Source: Brumimicrobium aurantiacum (GTDB lineage Bacteria; Bacteroidota; Bacteroidia; Flavobacteriales_D; Crocinitomicaceae). From it: DNA of 64,000 nt. The DNA lies in contig NZ_QURB01000002.1 in the NCBI RefSeq assembly GCF_003402975.1, forward strand, positions 484,101 to 548,100, in the 5' to 3' direction. Within the stretch, counting starts at the first letter, position 1. The number at the start of each line of letters is the position of its first letter. Both the position numbers and the translations under genes were made by a program. Shown here one piece after another: positions 18,507-27,695 of the stretch. Under the pieces are notes generated by a model. That model did not search any database and had not been told where the DNA came from. It saw nothing but the letters and a program-made list of their open reading frames with translations.

Positions 18507-20789
18507 CTATTTTTCTTTTTTTCTAATGTTCTCCAATTTGAGAATACTCAATAAATGATTTAATGATTCTTGATTCTCTTTAGAGTGAACAGCATTAATA
18601 ATCTTTTCTTTTTCCTTTTTCGTCAAATGCCAAGATAAAGAAATTTTATCATTGTAATTCTCTCGCAGGTTAAATGTCACAACTTGAATAGGATATTCCA
18701 TCGATCGAATGGCTGTAGAAAACAACTCGTCTTGATTGAAGTCTTGAACTCTTGGAAAATTTCCATACATATTTCCAAAAGGCAATAACAACCTATCAAA
18801 CAATCCTATGTTCTCAAATTTCTCTCCGATTAAGGTCTTTTTGGTGTCCCTAACTTTTAAAACAACTACTCCACTTGTGTTTTCTTTAATCCATTTTCTC
18901 AAAGCAATTAAGTAGCGCACCGTAATTTTGGAACCATAATTATCTCGAATTCCTGCATCCATAATCTGCATTCCAGGATTTGAAGGCATGGTAATCATCG
19001 GCATAATATATGGAAATGTAGCACTCATCCTTAACACTGAAGTAAAACGCACTTCATGAGGTTCATTTTTATCGAAATATTTTAAGAATTCAATATTTTC
19101 CATTTGAGGATTTAATCCAACGCGCTCATCCAATTGACTCATGGATTGGAGATAACCATGATGTTGAGCACTCACCAATAAACGACGGCCATCATTCACA
19201 ATTGTTGGCGTAAAAATCATTGTTGGAACTAAACCAGACGTTTCATACTGCTCATATTCTCCCAATGAATGATCTAATGCTCCATCTAAATTTGAAATCA
19301 AAGCTTGTTCAAAAGCATAACCACGGTCTTTACTATAACTGTGGTCATTGATATTTACTTTTTGAAATCTAAATAGCAAGTCATTAGTAGAAATTGAAAA
19401 AGATAATCGATTCAATAGGTCTTTTGAAATGTTTGACAAATAACGGTTATTTGTACGATTTTCAATTTCACCATTATTTTGTAGAATGATTAAATCACGA
19501 TAATAGGCTGCACCAACCATACCACCAGAAGCACCAGTAATCATCTGAATATTCTTTGAAAACTCATTACCAGTAATACTATCCAATTCTTGTAGTACAC
19601 GGAAAGTCCACATAGCACTTCTCAATCCACCTCCACTGGTATTCAGTAAAATCAATTTTGGTTTTTGTTTTCCCGTTTTTCGTTTCCAATTTTCTAATGT
19701 CTGAATGTAATTATCATAATCCTTCTGAATGATAGAATCAGAATAACGAAAATCAATAAGTGAAGACTTGGAAAAATCAACGAGCTTCTCCTTTTCATAG
19801 GAAAGCCCAAAAGCGGAACTTCGAAATTGAAAGAAGTCAGTTATTGTACTTAAATAATTTACTAAAAAGAATGCAGCAACAATAAAAGGATAGGTCCAAG
19901 CTTTGAACCAAGAGAAAAGCGCACTAATTAACATGATAATAATCGTCATTATCATCATTACACTAACACTTGCTGGGACCTGAAAAATCTCATGGTCACG
20001 AAAAAAACCAATGAGTATGTAAGTAAAGAGTAATAAAATTTCAAATAATGAAGCGTTGATATGGTTTTGTGAAAACACTTTATTTAAGACATTTATATCA
20101 TAATGTGAACTACTACGTGATTGACGAATTTTGAATCTTGAACCGATATAATAATAGCGATCTACATTTTTTGTCATGAATGGCTCATACCAAGTTTGCT
20201 TTCTATGTAAAGTAGTTTTTATGTTACTCGTCTTCCTTTTAAATTCCTCTGAACGTTTTCCTGTAAAAGAGAGTAAATCTTTATTGGTTGGGAAAAAATA
20301 AAGTAAGGAAATTAAGATAAACAATAGAATTCCACCGAGCAAACAAGCAATTTGTCCATAAACAATGTATTCACCAACATACTCTTGTTCTATTCTAAAA
20401 TAATAAATACGTAGACAGAAGTTAATGATGAAAGCAAATGGTATTAAACTATTGTTCAGTGAGAATTTATAAAAAGGTCGAGATAATGTGGCTATAAATG
20501 GATATTTGGGACCAATTTGAATATAGCTGTAAATATGGAAAGCCATTATAAAACCTCCAACGCTGGTTCCAAGAATAAAAAATGCCAAGTAACTTGACAA
20601 ACCAAGATATTCTGGTGAAAGAAATAAATAAGGTAGTCCAATACCGAGTCCTATTGCACTATTAATTATTCCAAATAGAAAAATCCAATAGAACAAGACA
20701 ATGAGATTGTATTTAATTTGTGAAAACACCAAGTTGATTGGAAAGAATGCGCGTAAAGCGGCCAAGAATTTTAAAATCAACTTTATCAT
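18507..20789 (-). CDS. Multi-pass membrane protein with C-terminal patatin-like phospholipase domain
   Basis: A 760-residue protein. Residues 1-320 hold about six to eight transmembrane helices in two groups (roughly 25-165 and 250-315). Residues 375-700 form a patatin-like serine hydrolase domain: the oxyanion loop SGGGLRSAMW at 385-394, nucleophile Ser421 in GASGG (419-423), and the dyad aspartate in DAG (611-613). The complete dyad predicts lipid acyl hydrolase activity, presumably on the cytoplasmic face of the membrane. The long membrane-embedded N-terminal half is unusual compared with soluble bacterial patatins such as RssA or ExoU. The function is otherwise unknown. Confidence 0.87.
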   Translation of the reverse strand: MIKLILKFLAALRAFFPINLVFSQIKYNLIVLFYWIFLFGIINSAIGLGIGLPYLFLSPEYLGLSSYLAFFILGTSVGGFIMAFHIYSYIQIGPKYPFIATLSRPFYKFSLNNSLIPFAFIINFCLRIYYFRIEQEYVGEYIVYGQIACLLGGILLFILISLLYFFPTNKDLLSFTGKRSEEFKRKTSNIKTTLHRKQTWYEPFMTKNVDRYYYIGSRFKIRQSRSSSHYDINVLNKVFSQNHINASLFEILLLFTYILIGFFRDHEIFQVPASVSVMMIMTIIIMLISALFSWFKAWTYPFIVAAFFLVNYLSTITDFFQFRSSAFGLSYEKEKLVDFSKSSLIDFRYSDSIIQKDYDNYIQTLENWKRKTGKQKPKLILLNTSGGGLRSAMWTFRVLQELDSITGNEFSKNIQMITGASGGMVGAAYYRDLIILQNNGEIENRTNNRYLSNISKDLLNRLSFSISTNDLLFRFQKVNINDHSYSKDRGYAFEQALISNLDGALDHSLGEYEQYETSGLVPTMIFTPTIVNDGRRLLVSAQHHGYLQSMSQLDERVGLNPQMENIEFLKYFDKNEPHEVRFTSVLRMSATFPYIMPMITMPSNPGMQIMDAGIRDNYGSKITVRYLIALRKWIKENTSGVVVLKVRDTKKTLIGEKFENIGLFDRLLLPFGNMYGNFPRVQDFNQDELFSTAIRSMEYPIQVVTFNLRENYNDKISLSWHLTKKEKEKIINAVHSKENQESLNHLLSILKLENIRKKEK

Positions 20790-20876
20790 TATCTCTGAAA
20801 TCTGGATTAGTTAGTCAACAAATTATTAAAAGGTATATATCCAACGAAAATATTGAATATATATTTCCGTAGTCAT

Positions 20877-21848
20877 TTATTCAGTTGAACGTGATAAATA
20901 AGAGGATACGAAATCACTAACAAAATAAGCCAATGCTTTCCCTACAATTCTATCTTCATATTCATCCATCGGTGCTCCTTCCGGTAAATGAAGATACGCT
21001 AATTTTTGACATTTTCCAAAAACCTTTAAATATCTACGACAATCATCAATTTCAACACCTACAGGCGTAAAAGCACTACTTGGCATGCGAGAAATCACGT
21101 CTAAATCCAACTCCACACCTAAGTATTTATTTGAATCTAATTCTGAGAAACACTTTTTAAAGTCAGAATAGTAATTGCGTTCTTTCATTAAATATTCTTC
21201 ATGAAAAGTAAAAGTGTGTTGATCTCTTCGCAGGTCATTTAGGATTTGCTGACTATTGTAGCGTTGATGCAATCCAAAAACAGTATAACGATCGAGGTAC
21301 TCATCTCTATATGCATAAGAAAATGGATTTCCAGAGTGTCTCCCTTCTAATAAACGATAATCAGCATGTGCATCAAAATTTACTACATCAATTTTTTGAT
21401 CATAACGTTTAGCTGAAAAGTGAATAAGTGGATAAGCATTATTGTGTCCACCTCCAATTATGATAGGAATTTGTCCTTCACCGATATATTCTTTGAGCAC
21501 AGAATAAATAAAATCATCTAGTTCTTCCACTCCATTCTTCGAATTCTTATTTTCATCAATTCGACTTACTTTTCCAAGAATACAAATTTCCTCACCATTC
21601 AGATACTCATTGGATTGCATGTTTAAAAAAGTGTTTAAAAACGCTTTAAAACCGTTTTCAGCACCTTTTCTTCCCTTATTTGCAATTGGGCCAATACTCT
21701 CTTCAATTCCTAAAATTACAAACTTAGAATTTGAAGAATTGTTAATAACTTCTCCGAGCTTTTGTTCACCATCTCGAGGAGAAAAATGATTCAAAATATC
21801 TGAATTACGTAATTTTGAAAATTCGAAACTTTTATGTTTACTCTTCAT
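20877..21848 (-). CDS. Arginase/agmatinase-family ureohydrolase (formimidoylglutamase-like)
   Basis: A 323-residue enzyme of the binuclear manganese ureohydrolase family. Metal-ligand motifs are visible: GGGHNNAY near residue 135, the NFDAHADYR segment near residue 160, and ELDLDVISRMPSSAF near residue 252, where the two aspartates replace the usual DxDxxDP form. This variant is common among Bacteroidota formimidoylglutamase-like proteins. No hut genes are adjacent, so histidine degradation is only a possibility. Its start codon overlaps the thioesterase stop by one base (TAATG), showing translational coupling. Confidence 0.85.
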   Translation of the reverse strand: MKSKHKSFEFSKLRNSDILNHFSPRDGEQKLGEVINNSSNSKFVILGIEESIGPIANKGRKGAENGFKAFLNTFLNMQSNEYLNGEEICILGKVSRIDENKNSKNGVEELDDFIYSVLKEYIGEGQIPIIIGGGHNNAYPLIHFSAKRYDQKIDVVNFDAHADYRLLEGRHSGNPFSYAYRDEYLDRYTVFGLHQRYNSQQILNDLRRDQHTFTFHEEYLMKERNYYSDFKKCFSELDSNKYLGVELDLDVISRMPSSAFTPVGVEIDDCRRYLKVFGKCQKLAYLHLPEGAPMDEYEDRIVGKALAYFVSDFVSSYLSRSTE

Positions 21849-22282
21849 TATAATTTCGCTTTTTTAGACCTTAATAATTGAACAAAATCATCCGGTGGAA
21901 GTACAGGTTTCATTGTATTTTTATTTACAAAAACAAGAACCGTTTCAGCGCTTGCAACTTGGACATTTTCTTCATTGTAAATTTCATATTCAAAAAACAA
22001 ACGAACGCCTTGTTGGTCCGTAATTTTGGTTACGATTGTCAGTAAATCATCATACAAAGCTGGGGCTTTATACTTCACACTAAAGGTTGCCACAGGAAGC
22101 ATAAACCCTTTGTTTTCAATATCTTTATAAGACATCCCAAGATCTCTCATTGCCTCTACCCGACCAACTTCAAAGAATTGCGCATAGTTTCCGTAATAAC
22201 AATATCCCATTTGATCAGTCTCGCCGTACCTTACACGAATTTGTGTTTTTGCAATGTGTAAACTATTATTTTCTGACTTCAT
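21848..22282 (-). CDS. Acyl-CoA thioesterase, 4HBT hotdog family (YbgC-like)
   Basis: A 144-residue hotdog-fold protein. The family motif RYGETDQMGYCYYGNYAQFFE at about residues 14-34 contains the catalytic aspartate (TDQMG), and EVGRVEAMRDLG follows. It probably hydrolyses short acyl-CoA or acyl-ACP thioesters in the cytoplasm. It is the first gene of a two-gene unit with the arginase-family enzyme (overlap TAATG). The substrate cannot be inferred. The region upstream (to dnaA) is divergent. Confidence 0.88.
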   Translation of the reverse strand: MKSENNSLHIAKTQIRVRYGETDQMGYCYYGNYAQFFEVGRVEAMRDLGMSYKDIENKGFMLPVATFSVKYKAPALYDDLLTIVTKITDQQGVRLFFEYEIYNEENVQVASAETVLVFVNKNTMKPVLPPDDFVQLLRSKKAKL

Positions 22283-22590
22283 TTAATTAATGATTTTTAA
22301 GTAAGTTTTAAAAAAAAGATGCGTATATTTAAACTCAATTTTAAATAGGCACACTACGGATCATTTTTTCATAAAATGTCGATTAAAATAACATAATTTT
22401 CCGATGAAAACGATAAAATATTAGATAATATTAATTTTATGTTAGCTGTAAAAGTTTTGTAAAAGTCAATAGGCTTTTTATTTTTTTTTAAACTTTTTTA
22501 TCCAAATATTTGCCCTAAGAAAATGATACAAAAAGTGATTAATTTCACTTTCAACATATTTATTTGCTATTAACGCTTTAAACTGATTAA
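22283..22590. other. AT-rich intergenic region upstream of dnaA
   Basis: About 308 bases without a gene, very AT-rich. One near match to a DnaA box (TTATCCAAA, 22498-22506) and a long A/T stretch are present, but no cluster of DnaA boxes. It probably holds the divergent promoters of dnaA and the thioesterase unit. I found no convincing TAnnTTTG element and no evidence sufficient for an origin. Confidence 0.4.
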
Positions 22591-24021
22591 ATGAATCAAT
22601 TGCATGAACAAAAATGGGAGGCTTGTCTAAAAATTATTAAAGACATCGTTCCGTTGCAAGCTTTTAAAACTTGGTTTTCACCAATTGTTCCCGTGAAATT
22701 GGATGGTGATATCCTAACGATTCAAGTACCTTCTCACTTTTTCTATGAATGGTTAGAAGAACACTATATTGGCTTACTTAAGAAAGTAATCAAAAAAGAA
22801 CTTGGAGCAAATGGAAGGTTAGAATATAGTATTATTATGGAACGTAATACGCCTAACTCAACACCTTATACTGTAAAAATACCTACATCAGGAGGTAGTT
22901 CATTAAAGAACTCACCTGTTTCTGTTCCACTTCAAGTTGGAGAAGATCAAATTAGAAATCCATTTGTTATTCCAGGATTAAAGAAAATTGAAGTAGAATC
23001 TAACTTAAATCCTGTTTATACTTTTGACAATTTTGTTGAGGGTGATTGTAATCGCTTGGCTAGGTCTGCTGGTTATGCTGTAGCAAACAAACCTGGAGGA
23101 ACAGCATTCAACCCTTTACTTATATATGGAGGTGTTGGACTTGGTAAAACACATTTGGCCAATGCAATTGGTATTGGAATAAAAGAACAGTTTCCGAACA
23201 AAACAGTATTATATGTTAGTTCTGAAAAATTTGTTCACCAATTTATTGATTCGATTAAGAACAATACATCAAACGATTTCGTTCACTTCTATCAAATGAT
23301 GGATGTTTTAATCATTGATGATGTTCAGTTCTTCTCTAATAAGGAGAAAACACAAGATGTATTTTTCCACATCTTTAATCACTTGCACCAAAATGGAAAG
23401 CAAATCATTTTAACATCTGATAAAGCACCTGTTGACATTCAAGGAATGGAACAACGTTTATTGAGTCGTTTAAAATGGGGATTATCAGCCGATTTACAAG
23501 CTCCAGAATTGGAGACAAGAATCGCTATTCTAGAAAAGAAAATGTACAGCAACGGAATTGAACTTTCTAAAGAAGTTGTAGAATACCTTGCATACAGTAT
23601 TAATACGAATGTTCGTGAAATTGAAGGAGCTTTAAATTCATTGATTGCCCAAGCATCATTAAACAAAAAAGCCATCACATTAGATTTGGCGAAACAAATG
23701 ATTGACAAATTCGTGAAAAACATCACTCGTGAAGTTTCTATCGAATACATTCAAAAAGTAGTTTGTGATTATTTTGATATTGAAATTGAAATTTTAAAAT
23801 CAAAAACAAGAAAAAGAGAAATCGTTCAAGCAAGACAAATTGCGATGTACTTCTCTAAGAAAATGACGAAATCATCTTTGGCAAATATTGGTGCACATTG
23901 CGGTGGAAAAGATCATGCAACTGTATTACATGCTTGTAGAACGGTTAACAATCTTTCAGAAACCGATAAACAATTTAAAGCCTACTTAAGTGATTTAGAA
24001 AAGAAATTATCAATGCAATAG
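22591..24021 (+). CDS. dnaA: Chromosomal replication initiator protein DnaA
   Basis: Binds DnaA boxes and opens the origin for helicase loading. The 476-residue protein has domain I (residues 1-85), a linker, the AAA+ domain with Walker A GGVGLGKTH near residues 180-188, Walker B VLIIDDVQFF near residue 243, and the C-terminal DNA-binding signature CGGKDHATVLHACR near residue 438. Identification is certain. It is monocistronic and closed by a strong bidirectional terminator. No dnaN is adjacent, as is usual in this phylum. Confidence 0.98.
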   Translation: MNQLHEQKWEACLKIIKDIVPLQAFKTWFSPIVPVKLDGDILTIQVPSHFFYEWLEEHYIGLLKKVIKKELGANGRLEYSIIMERNTPNSTPYTVKIPTSGGSSLKNSPVSVPLQVGEDQIRNPFVIPGLKKIEVESNLNPVYTFDNFVEGDCNRLARSAGYAVANKPGGTAFNPLLIYGGVGLGKTHLANAIGIGIKEQFPNKTVLYVSSEKFVHQFIDSIKNNTSNDFVHFYQMMDVLIIDDVQFFSNKEKTQDVFFHIFNHLHQNGKQIILTSDKAPVDIQGMEQRLLSRLKWGLSADLQAPELETRIAILEKKMYSNGIELSKEVVEYLAYSINTNVREIEGALNSLIAQASLNKKAITLDLAKQMIDKFVKNITREVSIEYIQKVVCDYFDIEIEILKSKTRKREIVQARQIAMYFSKKMTKSSLANIGAHCGGKDHATVLHACRTVNNLSETDKQFKAYLSDLEKKLSMQ

Positions 24022-24041
24022 AATTACATCGTTAGAGATAT

Positions 24042-24079
24042 AAAAAAGCCGTTTTGATTAAGTCAAAACGGCTTTTTTA
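24042..24079. terminator. Bidirectional Rho-independent terminator
   Basis: The arms AAAAAAGCCGTTTTGA (24042-24057) and TCAAAACGGCTTTTTT (24063-24078) form a perfect 16-base-pair stem with a five-base loop. T-tracts lie on both strands. It separates dnaA from the convergent DUF6515-like gene. Confidence 0.92.
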
Positions 24080-24106
24080 TTGAAATCAATAGTACAACTT
24101 TTCGGC

Positions 24107-24658
24107 TTATTCAATTTCAATCATTCCCACCACTTCATATGCTCGGGTGACATCAACTTGAATCTTTTCATACAAAACATTGGCATACTCATAATATGTT
24201 ATTCCATCGATTTCTACTTTTTCATATTCATCTGGTAATTCATAAATAATTGTTCCAATTTCAGGATTCACCACTTCATATTGACTTTGACTTTGCTTGA
24301 AAAAAATTCCGTTCACCACAAAATAGTCTCGGTTATTGTAATGTACCTTTCTATAATTTGATGGCAATACAATAATTTTAAATCCAACCTTCGGAGCAAT
24401 TCTAATATAATGTCCTCTTGATTGCGTGTAAAATCTATTGTTGGCATAATAGTAATTATGTCCTTTATGTACAATTACTGTTTTCTTAGGTAATGTTCTT
24501 ACCGAAACCACCTTTCGGGTTGGCTTCTTATACTTTACTTGGCTTTGTTTTACCACTTTCACCTTTTTCGGTTTATGATTAGGTTGGGCCATGGCAGATG
24601 TTGTAAAACCTACAATTATCAATGTTGCAAATGCACAAGCTTTAATTAAATTCATCAT
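24107..24658 (-). CDS. Exported DUF6515-like repeat protein
   Basis: A 183-residue protein with a signal peptide (about residues 1-24, ending SAMA), then a lysine-rich basic stretch (25-65) and three tandem repeats of roughly 38 residues. The repeats share the pattern YYYANNRFY / YFVVNGIFF / YYEYANVLY followed by hydrophobic strands and a short LP segment. This resembles the DUF6515 family found in Bacteroidota and Proteobacteria. No enzymatic residues are evident. It is probably periplasmic and its function is unknown. Confidence 0.7.
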   Translation of the reverse strand: MMNLIKACAFATLIIVGFTTSAMAQPNHKPKKVKVVKQSQVKYKKPTRKVVSVRTLPKKTVIVHKGHNYYYANNRFYTQSRGHYIRIAPKVGFKIIVLPSNYRKVHYNNRDYFVVNGIFFKQSQSQYEVVNPEIGTIIYELPDEYEKVEIDGITYYEYANVLYEKIQVDVTRAYEVVGMIEIE

Positions 24659-24862
24659 TTCTAGGTATTAATTGTTAAACATTATGCTAAACTCTTTTCA
24701 TTATCAGAATTATAGCTTCTTCCTTCATTAAATATACCTTCTATGTTTTAATAGTATAGCCTACAATAGACAGTTGACATTATTTTACCCACAGAAAAGT
24801 TGCTTCTATAGATTTAATTCACCTCCTATCATTTAAATTCAACTTTTAAATATCCTTAATTC

Positions 24863-24870
24863 TATCTTTG
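24863..24870 (+). promoter_or_regulatory. -7 promoter element very close to the ABC exporter start
   Basis: TATCTTTG matches TAnnTTTG and ends four bases before the ATG at 24875. Transcription would begin at or inside the first codons. This favours either a near-leaderless message or use of the second ATG at 24884. Confidence 0.45.
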
Positions 24871-24874
24871 TCGC

Positions 24875-26644
24875 ATGAGAGGTATGTCAAGCCAAGAAGG
24901 CAAAAAAGAAAAAAATAAGAATGTTTCCTTTAAATGGGCATTCAAGGAATATATTTGGCCAAGGAAAAAACTCATTTTCTTAGGTCTTTTTTTAATCTTA
25001 ATCAAAAGTGGTGCAGGACTTGTACTCCCCTATTCAACCAAGTTTTTTCTAGATGATATTGTCCCAAGTGGAAATATGCAAAACCTGATGATCCTGGTTG
25101 GAATCGTGGCAATCGCAGTATTGGTTCAAGCAATTACATCCTACTTATTAACTCTTTTACTGAGTGTAGAAGCACAACGGTTAATTTCAATTTTAAGAGC
25201 AGAAGTTCAGCGTAAATTATTGAAATTACCCATTAGCTTTTTCGATAATAATAAATCTGGAGCTTTAGTTTCTCGCGTCATGAATGATGTTGAAGGCGTA
25301 CGTAATCTTGTTGGAACAGGACTCGTTCAATTAGTTGGAGGTTCATTAACCGCTGTATTGTCGTTGATAATTTTATTGAACATGAATTGGGTGATGACCC
25401 TTTTTACGATCATACCTGTTGCCTTATTTGGAATTATAGCCTTAAAATCCTTTAAAAAGATTAGACCAATATTTAGAGCCAGGGGAAAAATCAATGCCGA
25501 AGTCACAGGACGATTAACAGAAACACTTAATGGTGTCCGCGTCATTAAAGGATTTAACGCAGAAGAACAAGAAAGTGAAGTCTTTGAAGATGGTGTAGAG
25601 CGTTTATTTCAAAATGTAAAAAAGAGTTTAACTACAACTTCATTTATCACCAGCTCTTCAACTTTTCTCCTTGGCTTAGCTTCAGCTGGAATAATTGGAT
25701 TGAGTGGATATTATATGATGTTTGAAGATATGACCTCTGGTGACTTCATCATGTTTACCTTATTTCTTGGATTCATGATTGCACCTATCGTTCAGATGAG
25801 TAATATTGGTTCTCAGTTAACCGATGCTATGGCAGGACTCGATAGAACACAAGAATTAATGAAAATGAAGGAAGAAGATGACAATGAAAAAAGAACGCAT
25901 ATCATTAAAAATTTGAATGGTGATGTTGTTTTTAAAGATGTTCGATTCAGCTACGAGGAAGATAAAGAGGTTTTACATTCCATTGACTTTGAAGCCCCTG
26001 CTGGTACTGTAACTGCTTTGGTTGGATCTTCAGGTTCTGGTAAATCAACAATTGCAGGCTTGGTGGCTACATTTTTAAACCCTACAGAGGGTAAAGTAAC
26101 GGTTGATGGAATTGATTTGGCCACAGTAAACCTTTCTTCCTACAGATCAAATTTAGGGGTTGTTTTACAAGATGATTTCCTCTATGAAGGAACCATCAGA
26201 GAGAATATTTTATTCCCTAAACCGAATGCTACTGAAGAGGAGTTACAAAATGCCGTTATTGGTGCTTATGTAAATGAATTTACAGATCGATTTGAATTAG
26301 GATTAGATACTGTAATCGGAGAACGAGGTGTTAAGCTTTCGGGTGGTCAGAAACAACGTATTTCAATTGCGCGTGCTTTACTTGCAGATCCTAAAGTGAT
26401 TATTTTAGATGAAGCAACTTCAAATTTAGATACACAAAGCGAAACCTTTATTCAGAAAAGTTTGAATGAATTGATGAAAGACAGAACAACTTTTGTGATT
26501 GCACACAGATTAAGTACTATTCAACAAGCAGATCAAATTTTAGTGATTGAAGACGGAAATATCGTAGAAAAAGGAAAGCATAAAGAACTCCTTGAACGTG
26601 AAGGAAGATATTATGAACTCTACACTTACCAAAGTAGAATTTAG
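24875..26644 (+). CDS. ABC exporter, fused permease-ATPase (MsbA-like)
   Basis: A 589-residue half-transporter. Residues about 30-320 hold six transmembrane helices (ABC type I exporter fold), followed by a nucleotide-binding domain with Walker A GSSGSGKST near residue 385, signature LSGGQKQR near residue 490 and Walker B VIILDEATS near residue 512. It probably works as a homodimer in lipid, lipopolysaccharide or drug export. The start is uncertain between ATG codons at 24875 and 24884, since a -7 promoter box ends at 24870. It is a single gene with its own terminator. Confidence 0.92.
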   Translation: MRGMSSQEGKKEKNKNVSFKWAFKEYIWPRKKLIFLGLFLILIKSGAGLVLPYSTKFFLDDIVPSGNMQNLMILVGIVAIAVLVQAITSYLLTLLLSVEAQRLISILRAEVQRKLLKLPISFFDNNKSGALVSRVMNDVEGVRNLVGTGLVQLVGGSLTAVLSLIILLNMNWVMTLFTIIPVALFGIIALKSFKKIRPIFRARGKINAEVTGRLTETLNGVRVIKGFNAEEQESEVFEDGVERLFQNVKKSLTTTSFITSSSTFLLGLASAGIIGLSGYYMMFEDMTSGDFIMFTLFLGFMIAPIVQMSNIGSQLTDAMAGLDRTQELMKMKEEDDNEKRTHIIKNLNGDVVFKDVRFSYEEDKEVLHSIDFEAPAGTVTALVGSSGSGKSTIAGLVATFLNPTEGKVTVDGIDLATVNLSSYRSNLGVVLQDDFLYEGTIRENILFPKPNATEEELQNAVIGAYVNEFTDRFELGLDTVIGERGVKLSGGQKQRISIARALLADPKVIILDEATSNLDTQSETFIQKSLNELMKDRTTFVIAHRLSTIQQADQILVIEDGNIVEKGKHKELLEREGRYYELYTYQSRI

Positions 26645-26653
26645 GTTAAAACG

Positions 26654-26685
26654 AAAGGGGAGTACTAGCGTATTCCCCTTTTTTT
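26654..26685 (+). terminator. Rho-independent terminator after the ABC exporter
   Basis: AAAGGGGA (26654-26661) pairs with TTCCCCTTT (26673-26681) and is followed by a T-tract. It is immediately followed by a separate minus-strand terminator for fabI. Confidence 0.8.
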
Positions 26686-26695
26686 GTATTCAAAA

Positions 26696-26719
26696 AAAGG
26701 ACACCAAATGGCATCCTTT
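26696..26719 (-). terminator. Terminator after fabI
   Basis: AAAGGA (26696-26701) and TCCTTT (26714-26719), with an inner CC/GG pairing, form a hairpin. On the minus strand this runs into seven Ts. It lies 25 bases beyond the fabI stop. Confidence 0.7.
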
Positions 26720-26743
26720 AATTTCTTATATTAAAAAGTAAAT

Positions 26744-27559
26744 TTACTCTTCAGTAAACTTGTCGATTACTTCTTGAGTTACTCCAGTAGAACTGAATCC
26801 TCCATCGTGGAATAAGTTCTGCATTGTTACGTATCTCGTGTAATCTGAGAACATAGAAATACAGTACTCTGCACACGCTTCTGCTGATGCATTTCCAAGT
26901 GGACTCATTTTATCAGAGAATGAAACAAATTCATCAAATCCTTTAATTCCCTCTCCTGCTGTTGTTGGCGTTGGAGATTGAGAAATCGTGTTGATTCTTA
27001 CTTTGTTCTTAATTCCGTAGTGGTAACCAAAGCTACGAGAAATAGATTCTAATAATGATTTAGCATCTGCCATATCATTGTAATCTGGGAAAATTCTTTG
27101 CGCAGCAATGTAAGTCAATGCCAAAACAGATCCCCATTCGCTAATTGCATCTTTTTTCATCGCAATAGATAAAATCTTGTGCAAAGAAGTTGCTGAGATA
27201 TCTAAACTTTGACTGTAAAACTTATAGTTTACTTCTGTATAATGTTTTCCTTTTCTTACGTTTGGTGACATTCCGATAGAGTGTAAAACAAAATCGATTT
27301 TACCTCCAAGAATCTCCATTGACTGATCAATCAAGTTTGAAATATCTTCATCACTTGTTGCATCAGCTGGAATAATTTGACTATTTGTTTTTTCTGCTAA
27401 CTCTTTAATTTGTCCCATTCGCATTGCGATAGGCGCGTTAGTCAATACAAACTCTGCTCCTTCAGCATGAGCCAATTCAGCAACTTTCCAGGCAATTGAC
27501 TTATCGTTCAATGCACCGAAAATAATTCCTCTTTTTCCTTTTAGTATGTTATTAGCCAT
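26744..27559 (-). CDS. fabI: Enoyl-[acyl-carrier-protein] reductase (NADH)
   Basis: Reduces the trans-2-enoyl-ACP double bond in the last step of each fatty acid elongation cycle. A 271-residue short-chain dehydrogenase with the FabI-type nucleotide site GALNDKSIAWKVA at residues 16-28 and the catalytic Tyr-x6-Lys in YNDMADAK near residue 160, plus an upstream tyrosine in LTYIAAQR. The length is normal. A -7-like box (CAAAAATA at 27577-27584, reading TATTTTTG on the minus strand) lies just upstream of the start. Confidence 0.97.
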   Translation of the reverse strand: MANNILKGKRGIIFGALNDKSIAWKVAELAHAEGAEFVLTNAPIAMRMGQIKELAEKTNSQIIPADATSDEDISNLIDQSMEILGGKIDFVLHSIGMSPNVRKGKHYTEVNYKFYSQSLDISATSLHKILSIAMKKDAISEWGSVLALTYIAAQRIFPDYNDMADAKSLLESISRSFGYHYGIKNKVRINTISQSPTPTTAGEGIKGFDEFVSFSDKMSPLGNASAEACAEYCISMFSDYTRYVTMQNLFHDGGFSSTGVTQEVIDKFTEE

Positions 27560-27695
27560 ATTCTTTTCTTTGCTTACAAAAATAGAAAACTTCTTGAAAT
27601 AGGCGACTTTTAAAACTAATAGAAAATTACTTTAAACATTTAAACCAAATCCATATCTTCGTGTTATAAGTAGGAAAACTTAAAAGCTGTATGTA

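Noticed and set aside
22283-22590. Possible chromosomal origin next to dnaA
   Set aside because: Only one near-match to a DnaA box and general AT richness were found, with no clustered boxes. Origins in this phylum are not always beside dnaA, so I did not call one.
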